Below, in pieces: positions 46,335-56,323 of a stretch of DNA of 64,000 nt. The stretch is from assembly GCA_951799445.1 (NCBI GenBank), contig OX637296.1:20894001-20958000 (forward strand), written 5' to 3'. Under the pieces are notes generated by a model. The model made no database searches, was not told where the DNA came from, and saw only the letters and a program-made list of their open reading frames with translations. Position 1 is the stretch's first letter; each line of letters starts with the position of its first letter. The position numbers and the translations under genes were made by a program. The DNA is from Pseudisothecium myosuroides (taxonomy: Eukaryota > Streptophyta > Bryopsida > Hypnales > Lembophyllaceae).

Positions 46335-47696
46335 CTTCTCAAGACCCTCTAAATCATGTGGTATGTCAATGTACTGCCATCCAAACAGAGATATTCTTTG
46401 GTTCATGCAATATCGCATTTTCTTCTCTGTTCTGATTCTCTCTTTCTTATTACTTTCCTATTCGATTTGTTGTTTAGTGTGTCAGTCATTCGTCAGTGGG
46501 ATGGTCAAGTACGTAGCAGGAGCTGTAAAATTTTGTTCCTAATGTTTATGTCGTTACAAGATGAGAGATGAAGAGTTGATTCGGAAAGGGTGTAGGATTG
46601 TACGAGGAGTTTATTCACAGTGACTTAGTGAATTCCAATATTATCTCCTTTTAGTGACTATTTATTGTCAGACGTTTGACACAAAACCGTAATCATTCTT
46701 TAACAGAATTCATGCTACATTACAGTTATCGGTTGTGTCATGCTGCCTTTTTCATGCCTGCGTTGCTATTGAGTTTTTAACTATTTCGGGGTGTAGTGGT
46801 GAGGCTTGCGTTGGCCCCTCTGAATATTATCTCCACCGAGGTGCTCCTGGATTTGTTGGACTCGTTCACTAATGCGTCAAACCAGTTTTCCTCCTGCCCT
46901 AATCTCCACACTTAACGAGTTAACGACTTGCCACCCAAATTGCCTACAATGATGTCCCCATCAGCTGCATGGCTTATCAACAACGTGCTTGAATTGTGAC
47001 TTGCAACTCTTGCTGGAACAGAGACTGCACGTCTCCCCCAGGACCCCCACTACACAGTTGGATTAATAAATCAGTCAAACAGTAGCATATACTGGCACTG
47101 TACAAGTAGACTCTCTATGAACCGTTATTCATGCTGGGAGTGGAAGCGATTGAAGGTACTCGAAGCTGACTTCACTTTCCTCCAACCACGCTCTGCACAA
47201 ACCATCGATCTGCATCAGTTCACAAAATGCTGTAAATTGGCTCATGGACTGGTTCTGCGCATCATAAGATGCAATTGACTTCAATAGAAGCAGTCCATAG
47301 AAATAACCAAATTAACTATATATCCACAAATGCAGGTCCACCACATTCACGTTTTGGAAATTCTTCATCAGAAGGAGAATTAGATCATCAGTGGACCATG
47401 GCAATCGTAGAAGTAGCGCATATGGAGCGTTGCATGACATTCATTTTCCACTCAGTGGAGCTGAGATCCAAAGCCTGAGCTGATTTGAGGTATTTTCGAG
47501 AGGCTGAACATATAGGAATATGTACATAATACAGTTATCTTACAATTGTCATCGTGATCATCTCCCATTAGGTAATCACCCAGGAGCTGTAGGGAATTCC
47601 GAATCATCTCACAATTACGGTACTGCTTAAAAATTGAATGATTTGAAAATCCATCCCCTGACGTCAAGTTCTTCTGCATTTTCTCCAGGATAAAGA
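46335..47696. other. Intergenic, no gene recognised
   Basis: 3' flank of the oxygenase and 5' flank of the GT23 gene; transcripts of both run rightward. No convincing frame or repeat. Confidence 0.5.
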
Positions 47697-49593
47697 ATGA
47701 CGCTGAGGCTACCCGTTTTTTACTCCTTCACAATCATCATCAGCTTCGTTCTTCTCATCGCCCTGCCTCTATGGTAGGTCGAGCATTCTCACCCACACTT
47801 CCTAACCTTCCGTTGGCTGGGAATTAGCGTTTCCAGTAGATTAGTGGTCACAATTGAAGCAATTCCTTTTTTTAGAAAAAAACTTGCATTTTCGTTTATT
47901 GCCCGTCCTCTGAAAACGTACGGAATGTTGGAAGCCGACCAATTTAACATTCTCGAATATGACACCTTGGCCCACCTGCTTTCTTCAAGAAAAAATCCAG
48001 ATATCCAAGATTCTCCAGTTCTTTTTTCCAATTTCCTTGACAACATCGTTTTACATCTTGAGTGTAGGAATTTTGACGAAGCAATCCCCTGACGTGAGTC
48101 CCTTCAGTTACTCCGTCACAGTAGCCCCAGAGCTGATACTTGTCAGCAAGCAGAACTATTGCATACCATTCTCAACCATATGAATTGAATCCAAATCATA
48201 TCTTACCTTTTTAAACAAACACTAGGACGGGTGCATTCGTAGAAACAACTTAAAGAATTTTTCGCACTTGACAAACCCTAAACACAGCAGAACCCTAAAT
48301 AAAAGAACTCCCAAAATGTAAATCTGAAGAATGTTGTGAACCAGAGACTATTTCAGGGAATTATACGGCGACTTCTTCCGGGACTTCATCATCACCGCAC
48401 TACCAGCAACATCAGCATTCCCAGATCCCACTCCCCCAAGCACCACCGAAGACGAATTCTGCAACCCTTATCTTTTCCCCCCCGGCCACTGGACGCGCCT
48501 CCCCCGCGAGCCCAACCGTAAAGGAACCCCCACCACCGGCCCCCGCACGCTCCACGGCACCATCGCAGTCCAACACGCGATCTACCATCACCAACACCCC
48601 GAGAGCTGCACCTCCAAGCGCTTCCTCATCTACAAAACCAGCGGCAACGGCAACGGCGTAGGCTCCGTCTTACACCGTACCACAATCCTCCTCCAAGCCG
48701 CTCTCGACCTCAATCGGATCCTGGTGCTGCACCCACAACCTCAAGGCCAATGGGTGGATGCGCCTTTCTGCTTCGAATCCCACGCCTACACCCTCGACAG
48801 CTGCTACTTCGAACCCATCACCAACTGCTCCATCGGGGATGCGATGCAACACAACACCTGGGAGGATTTCCCATGGCTGGATGCCGAAAGCTACAAGCGG
48901 AACGAGGGTCGCGTCCTGAAGTACGATTATCAGCAAAGCAGCGCGCTCTTCCTGATTCGGAGGACGCCTGTGATGTTTCATGAATTGCTGAAACAAGGGA
49001 ATCTCTCTGTGATTGAATACTACTGGTGGCGAGCGCAAGGAGTGGCGTACATTGTGCGCCCGAACGCGAAAACCTTACAAGAGATTGAACGGCGAAGAAT
49101 TAGGGTTTTTGGAAACATGACGATCGAGGAAGGGGTGGTGTCGGTGCACGTGCGGCGCGGGGATAAAGGGCGGGAAAGTCCGTTGGCGGGAGATGAGGCG
49201 TATTTGGAGAGGGTGCAGGGATTGGTGAAAGAAGAAGAAGAAGGGTCAATGAGGAGGAGTATTTTTTTGAGTACGGAAGATGCAAATACGGTGCGATTTT
49301 TTCGGGGGCTCCGGAGGAAGAATTGGACGGTGCGGTGGACAAAGGTGCCACGGCAAGAGGGGTACCAAGGCAGCACGGCAGAGTTTGCGAGGACAGTCGG
49401 GTGGGACGAGGAGTTTTTGAACAGCATGTTGAATTTGGAGTTGGCATTGGAGTGCGATGCATGGGTAGGGATGATTGCGTCAAACTGGAACCGATTGGTG
49501 GATGAGCTCCGGTCAACGGTGCGGTGTAAGTATGGGCGGCTGTATGTGGATGTCTTTGTGGGAACCAACATCACAGACTACGATTGGCGATGA
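47697..49593 (+). CDS. GT23-type (FUT8-like) fucosyltransferase, two exons
   Basis: Predicted Golgi type II membrane glycosyltransferase resembling alpha-1,6-fucosyltransferases (FUT8/NodZ, GT23). Exon 1 (47697-47773) encodes MTLRLPVFYSFTIIISFVLL and the rest of a signal anchor. It joins in phase (TG|G, a Trp codon) to exon 2 (48357-49593), giving 437 residues. The donor is GTAGGT and the acceptor TATTTCAG. Family features: FLIYKTSGNGNGVGSVLHRT (FUT8 'GfGsqlHh'), LDLNRILVLHP, SVHVRRGDKGRESP at about 289-302 (FUT8 'VHVRRTDK', the GDP-fucose site), RRSIFLSTEDANTV, and LALECDAWVGMIASNWNRLV. Lumenal residues 42-56 are Pro/Ser/Thr-rich. No C-terminal SH3 domain is apparent, unlike animal FUT8. Exon 2 is notably GC-rich at its 5' end. 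Acceptor substrate not predictable. Confidence 0.8.
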
Positions 49594-50157
49594 CGATGAT
49601 GATGGGTAGGAGTCTCAATATCATCTAAAAAAGTTTTGACAAAACTTCTAAAGAATGTTGGGATAGTCAAGGTGCCCACTTCTACATGTCACAATCGACA
49701 TCCATTCGTAGTATATTATTTGTAGTCAATAACATGCTTGAATGGCATACAAACCTTTATCTAAAAGAATCTCTTTGAATCCAAATACATACAATTTCTA
49801 TAAAATAATTTTTTTTCTATATAATTATTTGAACACGAATTTTTGATATATTTTATACTTTAAGAAATCATTTTGTTTACATACCTAGACTTTTTTAGAA
49901 TCGAGGAGCAAAAATACCTTGCACTTTCAATTGCAAAAGTATAAATAAACTTTGATACACCCTTTAATATAAAATTGTTTGTGACTAATGTGACTAATCC
50001 CCCTCTCAGGAGATTAATGACATTCAGAACATTATAAAATAGAGTATGTGGTATTCAAAACATTATTGAAGTCCATAAATATTGGCTGGAAAAAATAGAA
50101 ATATTTCCAATCATAGGACATTGAGTGTAGTGATCACTTCAAATACTTGGTTCTTCT
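49594..50157. other. Intergenic, AT-rich
   Basis: 3' flank of the GT23 gene; nothing recognised. Confidence 0.5.
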
Positions 50158-50759
50158 TTAACCCCTAAAGGACCGGGGGTGTTTGAGTATAGTCCTTGTT
50201 TTCTTGACTAGCTCTTGTAACAAGCATAATTCCTCATTTGTGTGGAATAATTTTGATGATCATCACCGTTGAAATGAAACAAGACTTATTTATCTTTCAT
50301 ACAAAAAAAAGATCAACAAAAGCGCATATTTTTTGAGAAAATGCCACCGTTGACAAGAGTGATGAAAGATGTTCGGTTAGGGAGTACTTTGTATTTATGC
50401 TAAAATCCAAATGTTGAAATCGGAATGCTCAAAAGTGCTCCAAAAATTCTGATTTTTTTCCCACATATACATATCATCATAATATTGGTTTGAAATTTTT
50501 TTCAAATAATTTTGAGGTGTAGAAAAAAAGATATGAGAATGTGAAGTAACGACGGACAATGCCTTTTTCATTCTCAAAAAATTCACCAAAAATTGCACAT
50601 TCAATCATTTCTTGATTGGATTGCGCCAATGGATTCAACAAAGAAAATCATCTAGGGTCTCTTTGTTGCTTATGGACTGTTAATGAGGTTCACATATCAA
50701 TTTTTTATAAATGTAGTTGTAGAAGCCATGTGGTGGCCTTATGGTCCTTTAGGGGTTAA
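50158..50759. mobile_element. TTAA-flanked MITE (E7), best-preserved termini
   Basis: 602 bp, TTAACCCCTAAAGGACC at the left and GGTCCTTTAGGGGTTAA at the right: 17 bases of perfect inversion including TTAA (50158-50161, 50756-50759). No coding capacity. These ends define the family consensus CCCCTAAAGGACC. Confidence 0.85.
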
Positions 50760-52516
50760 GTTAAAGGGAGCGAAGCTTTCCACTAAAGAATGTTATTTTA
50801 GTTACATATATAGTCATTTGGAAGGTTTGTAGACCCTTGAAGAAGGTTTGTGGATTCTTCTAAGGTAGCAATATCTAATCGCATGACATTATGTTCTCCA
50901 ACACCTAAAAAATGGCCTTAGGTGAATACTTCCATGATTCAAAATGATCACAACTTTTCAAAAGCAATCAATGAGAATTGAGACATTTCTTGCTCCAAGG
51001 CTACCTTATATTCTTGACTACGAAAATTTATAAAATATTACTTAAAATTTTAAAAATTATATAATCACTTGGTTTGCATTTTTCTTGAATTTACTAATAA
51101 CCTCAAACATCTATTTTTTTTATCATTCAACCTTTGAAGTAGTAGGACTAGAAATTAAAAGTATTGTTTTTAGGTGGTATTACATTTGGCATTACAGTGG
51201 TGGGAAATCACCAGTCAATATTTGGAGAGAACCACTAGTTAGTTCATTATTAGCTGGTGGAATTGGTAAAAACTTTAGTTGCAATTTGAAAGCATAAAAA
51301 AATACAGTAAAAAAAATCTATAAAATTTCTATTTAGAATGAAAATAGAAAAAAACAAACTAGGCTCGGTACTTGAAATAATGAGTGAATGTTGGAATTAA
51401 AGAAAAATAGCTGGTAAAACTTTAAAATATTCTAAGCCTTGACCCTAATCCTTTTCATGTCAGTATAAATACAAGATAAGACACTAGCCCTCTCTATCCT
51501 TGTAATTCTTGGTGGTATTCAAGGTAATATTATGGTAGAAATATGAAACAAGCTAGTTTATCTTGCAAACATGAGATCACATAACATTGTATAACTAGAC
51601 AATGCTCCTCCCATACTAGGAAGGTATTATGCCTCTTTAAATGCCTGGGAGGAAATCATCAGTTAATGCAAGGATTAGGATTGGTTGAAGAGCCATATAA
51701 GACAAAATTGTTTATTTTGGAAGTCTCTTTTTCAAAAATGCAAAAGGGACCCCTACCTCATTGATAAACTATGTTATATAAGTACCTAGACTCTAGAGCT
51801 CTAGCTCCTACACTAACATGCTACTAAATGGAATTGTTTATTGTATCCAATTGCGTGAAAACTCCCTCTTTTGTGACCCATGACCACAAACCTTGCTCAC
51901 ATGGTAGCTGAAAATTCTCAATCCAATCACATTCACTTCCACTTTCATTTGCTAAGTAAGGTAGAAGAGCCTATTATCAACCTGATTTGGGTTTTGAAAA
52001 TCTTGGGGCCATTTCCAAGAGGGGCACATATTTTTCAGAGGTGTTTGTTGGTTTCATACATCAAACCGAAGTGGAATTATAATTTTTTGATTAGAATTAT
52101 AATTTCTATTAATTTTGAAGTGGTCTATCCTAAAATGACAAAACCGCCTATAGAGTGAAGTCATAAACGTCCCATTAACATCCTATAACCACCTTTCCAT
52201 GTATCTAGTGGCACTTAAGTACTCACCAATCAAGCATTGACATGTTACCCCATTTGGGCATTAATGCACTGATTTTGTCATAATCTTAAATGAATTTGGA
52301 TATTTTAGGGACAAATTTGGATGTTTGGAGGGACGGAATTGGGGATAAGTATAGGATGACAGCATTGGGCAGTGAACAATGATGGACTCGTTAACCTTAA
52401 CATCTAGATTTGAATCTTTTTTTCCCCAACTTGTCTTCAAAAATGCTAGATGTAAAAAGAAAGTGTCTATTTTAGGTGACGGAATTGGGCAGTGAACGAC
52501 AATGGGCTAGTTTACC
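50760..52516. other. AT-rich intergenic DNA
   Basis: No gene recognised. Near 52485-52516 a remnant reading CAATGGGCTAGTTTACC resembles the right end of MITE family M2; the next TTAA is the insertion site of the following element. The stretch 52396-52485 is duplicated at 53448-53525. Confidence 0.4.
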
Positions 52517-53450
52517 TTAACCCCTAAAGGACCATTGTTCCTATGGGGGACAAATGCGTTTTCGGGCAGGTACCTACGGGTTGAAATTTTCTCTTGATTT
52601 TTTGAAACTTTTTTTGGAGGTAAAAAAGCTGATTGGCTTCAAGGGAATATAATTTTTTTCACAATCGGTGCCCGGGAAAAAAAGTTATGACCATATAAGC
52701 TCAAAACAGGGGACGGGGGGCAGCTCGGGCAGCAAAAAAAAAATGGACAAAAATTTGAACTTTTTTTTAGTATTTTTTTTCTCATAGATTATATTTTTGG
52801 CTATTTGAAAAGCTTTGATTCATATCATTTGGATATGTTATGAGAAAGTTATGGACATTCTTGTTTTTCGGGCAGTTAAAGCATCTTCTTGAAAAAAATA
52901 ACTTTAGGATTCATTTCTGAATGCAATTTTTCAAATTTTTCAAATTTTTTTTTTGCATGGTCTAATTTACTTGCTAGAACAATCTCACCATTGGGATTAG
53001 TGCATTTTAATTCCATCTAAAATATATGAATATTTTAGATTTTCCTTCTATCTTGTATCTATATCTACTTAACAATTTTTTTAAGAATGATAATTAAGTT
53101 TTTTTTGAATTTTTTTTTTCTAGACTCTCAACTCAATTCTCCACTACAACAATTAAAACCTCAAAACTTTGTAGTGGAAAAGTTTTAAGTTAAAAATGTT
53201 TAAAGTCAAAAAATCTAGTCCTGCAATGTGCTGAAAAATTTGTTTTTTTCACTTTAAATGCAAATATCTTGCAATCTTTGCGGTCAAAAATTCTAAAAAA
53301 ATTCCACACATTCTTATACTAGTTAGGTGTAAGCTCCTACGGTTGGATGTGAAAAAAAAACATTTTTCAAATTTTTTTACTCTTTGCTACAGAAATGGCA
53401 GTTTTCAGTGTTTTTTGGCAGAAAAAAGGCCTCGGTCCTTCAGGGGTTAA
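52517..53450. mobile_element. TTAA-flanked MITE (E5), 934 bp
   Basis: TTAACCCCTAAAGGACCATT at the left, GGTCCTTCAGGGGTTAA at the right, TTAA at 52517-52520 and 53447-53450. Same class and length as 18155-19087. Interior includes GAAAGCTTTGATTCATATCA and GCAGTTAAAGCATCTTCTTG. The flank after it (from 53448) repeats DNA before it (52396-52485: TAACATCTAGATTTGAAT.., TTTAGGTGA.GG), so it sits between direct repeats. Confidence 0.8.
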
Positions 53451-53957
53451 CGACTGGATGTGAATTTTTTTCCCCCAACTTGTGCTCAGAAATGTTGGAT
53501 GTCAAAAAAGTGTCTGTTTTAGGTGAGGAAACTTTGTTGCTGGCCACAGTCAAATGTGCAGTGATGTGCAAGTGGCCTGAGACCCCTTGCAGTACGAAGC
53601 TCGTGGTACTGATGATCCCTTCGTCCAAATACATCATTGTACGGAGCATGAGGAAAGCCAGCACAAAGAAGAAGCGTGCATCAATGAAATTGGAGGACTG
53701 CAGGAGGCCACCAAGTTTGTAGCTGTTTTACTGTATGTTTTTGGTCCTTGCTGTGTTGTGTGTTCCCCACCAGGCCACTTGTGGCTAGTGGTTCATTCTG
53801 TACCTTATAATTTGCAATGGAATTCCATTTCATTTGTGTCAAAAAGAGAGAGCACCAAATTTGCAGACATCTTGAGACAATATAGTACGGAGTACATGTC
53901 ATGTCCTCCAAATCAGAACGTGCAATGGACCTCGATCCAAGATCCAGGATCCAGGAA
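53451..53957. other. Intergenic segment, unexplained open frame
   Basis: Starts with the direct repeat of 52396-52485. The frame at 53587-53967 contains YEARGTDDPFVQIHHCTEHE and EEACINEIGGLQEATKFVA. It has ordinary amino-acid composition, unlike the surrounding AT-rich DNA, but I recognise no family. It may be a captured gene fragment. Confidence 0.35.
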
Positions 53958-55480
53958 GGTGATGTGAAAGTTATGGAGCTTCTTGTTTTGTGAGCAACCA
54001 TAGAAACTTCTTGAGAAAATATCATACTAGATTTATTTTTTAACTCAATTTTCACAATTTAAAAAAAAGGTTCCAAAAGGTTACATATCCTTGCTAGAAA
54101 AATCTCATTGTTGGGAATATTGTTATTCAATTTCATTTTAGAGCTATTGACGATTTAGTTTTTCTTTCAATTTCATACCTATTTCTATTCAATAAGTTTT
54201 TAAACAATGAAAATCATTCGAGTTTGTTTCTTTGAATTTTTTTCCACCAAACTTTCAACTTTAATCCTACACAAAGTTTTTTGAATGATTAGAGCAAAAA
54301 ATTTCAGTTAAGAAGATTCAAAGTCAAATAATCTAATGACAAAACATGCCCAAAAATTTATTTTCTTCCCTAAAGTACCAAAGTCCCCTCGGGGCACTTG
54401 GGATTTTGGGCAGGCCCATGTGGTCTCAAATTTTGACCAGATTTTTTAAAACTTTTTTTGAAGATAGGAAATCACATTAGCTTTCTGAAAATATAATTTT
54501 TTTTTCAATTAGTGCCCGGGAGCAAACGTTATGCCATCCTAAAGCCAAAAAGCAATTCGGCAGGCAGAAAAAAAAAAAACAGAAAACTGATTTTTTTTTT
54601 TTTTTTAAATTTCTCAAAAGATCATGTTTATGTCTACATTTGAAGCTTTGATTCATTCTATTTGGACTAATAATGAGAAAGTTATGCACAATCTTGTTTT
54701 TTGGGCAATTTAAGCATCTTAAAAAAAAAAACTTATAGAATTCATTTTTGAATGCAAATTTTTCAATTTTTCAATTTTTTTTTTTTGACGAGGTCAAGTT
54801 TGTTTGCAAGAACAATCCCACCGTTGGAATTATGTTGTTTTAATTCCACCTAAGAGCTATTAACAATTTAGTGTTTCGTTCAATTTTGGACCTACTTCTA
54901 TTTAACAATTTTTTTATATGTGAAAATCAAGGTTTGACATTCTGAAATTTTTTTCCCTGACTCTCAACTCAAATGTTCAACATAAAAAATTATAACTTTA
55001 AGTTGTGTAGTGCAAAAAAAATCCACAAATAGCCGTCAAAGTCATCTGAAATTGCAAGAAATAGTTCAAAAAAACTTTTTTTTCCAACTTGAATGCTACT
55101 ATCCTCCAATTGGAACGGTCAAATGTCTTGAAATTTTTACCACATAATCTGAGACAAGTGAAGTACAAGATCCTACGGTTAGATTCTAAATTTTTATTTA
55201 TTTTTTGGTTTAGGGAGTGATCGTAGCAAAAATGGCAGTTTTCAGTGGTTCCGGAGCCAGAAAATGCCTTGGTATTTTAGGGGTTAAGTGTCAATATCTT
55301 GAAATTTATGAGGTGAAAGTTTCTAAAAAAATTTCTATCCATTTTTGTTCTAGTCTTGTGCAAGATTTTATGGTTAATTATGCAAGAAAAACAATTTGTA
55401 AAGTTTTTTTGCTATTTGCAATAGAAATGGTAGTTTTAAGTGTTTTTTGATGAAAAAAGGCCTTGGGACTTTAGGAATTA
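53958..55480. mobile_element. Nested pair of TTAA-family elements
   Basis: The outer element's interior (from about 53958, GAGCTTCTTGTTTTGTGAGC) stops near 54368 and resumes at about 55284 with TTAAGTGTCAATATCTTGAA. It ends at GGACTTTAGGAATTA (about 55476). Compared with 52517-53450 the gap falls on an internal TTAA (ACTTTAAATGCAAATATCTT). The inner element spans about 54369-55287 and ends GGTATTTTAGGGGTTAA. Its left end has lost part of the terminus (CCCTAAAGTACC). The inner element repeats the same interior (GAAGCTTTGATTCATTCTAT, GGCAATTTAAGCATCTT). Both are non-coding; the outer left end is missing. Confidence 0.65.
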
Positions 55481-55530
55481 CCATGTGATCAAGTGACGAT
55501 TTTTGAAATTTTGACTTCACTTTGATTAGG

Positions 55531-55719
55531 TCATCTTCAATGCACTCCAAAATTTGCCCCACCAAATATAACTCTAACTTTTCACTACTAACTTTGTAAT
55601 TAGAACTTGAAATTTTTATCGTTAGAAGTGCGTTCAAAAGTACTTAGTCTAATTACAACTATTAGTGAAAAGTTAGAGTTATATTTGAGTGGGCAAACTC
55701 CGGAGTGCATTGAGGATGC
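55531..55719. mobile_element. Foldback MITE, 189 bp
   Basis: TCATCTTCAATGCACTCCAA at the left and GGAGTGCATTGAGGATGCCC at the right. Further in, ATATAACTCTAACTTTTCAC pairs with GTGAAAAGTTAGAGTTATAT. Arms are about 55 bases. Class not assigned. It lies about 600 bp downstream of the receptor kinase gene. Confidence 0.75.
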
Positions 55720-56323
55720 CCTTACGCTTCATGACTTTTGCATCTTTTGACCTTTCGGACTCAGTTTTGCATTCTTTGGGTTCTTAGGAGTTAGGAATCC
55801 AATGTAGTCAATTTGCGCACAAGAACATACAAAATTAGGCCCATGTACTAATAAGGACGAGTCTCAGTAGCAATTTCAATTTCTGGGTTTCCCGGCATCA
55901 GCATCCTCCGCAGTAGAACCGGCCATTCTACGCTCTCAGGCCTCGACTGCTACAGAGGCCTTGCCATGGAAGCATGCTCAGGCCAGTTTTTCTTCACATC
56001 CGTCCCTCATTTCGATTTCAAGTTTTCCATACTTTATTCATGTGCTAAAATTTTGCATTGTCGAGTACAAGGAGGTGGGTAGGTAGGCAAATGGACACTA
56101 GGTTTTCAGACTTTCAATCCTATTTCCAAAACAATCAAGACCCGAGAGGAAAGAAGTCAGGGCTTGCCAACACCCGCAAGATTACATCTGGATCACCAGT
56201 CTTAGATTGATCCTAACTTTCCATCGACCTAGGGTCACCAAACCAATTTGTTGCTTGATTCCATCATTCGTACTGCAACCCTGAACCCTAAAATCACACC
56301 ATCAATGTATGGCAGCACATTCG

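Noticed and set aside
47844..48092. 82-codon frame between the two GT23 exons
   Set aside because: Lies wholly in the intron predicted by phase-matched splice sites; antisense is also open; no motif.
49020..49574. 184-codon minus-strand frame opposite the GT23 gene
   Set aside because: Shadow of the GT23 exon 2, whose family motifs are clear on the plus strand.
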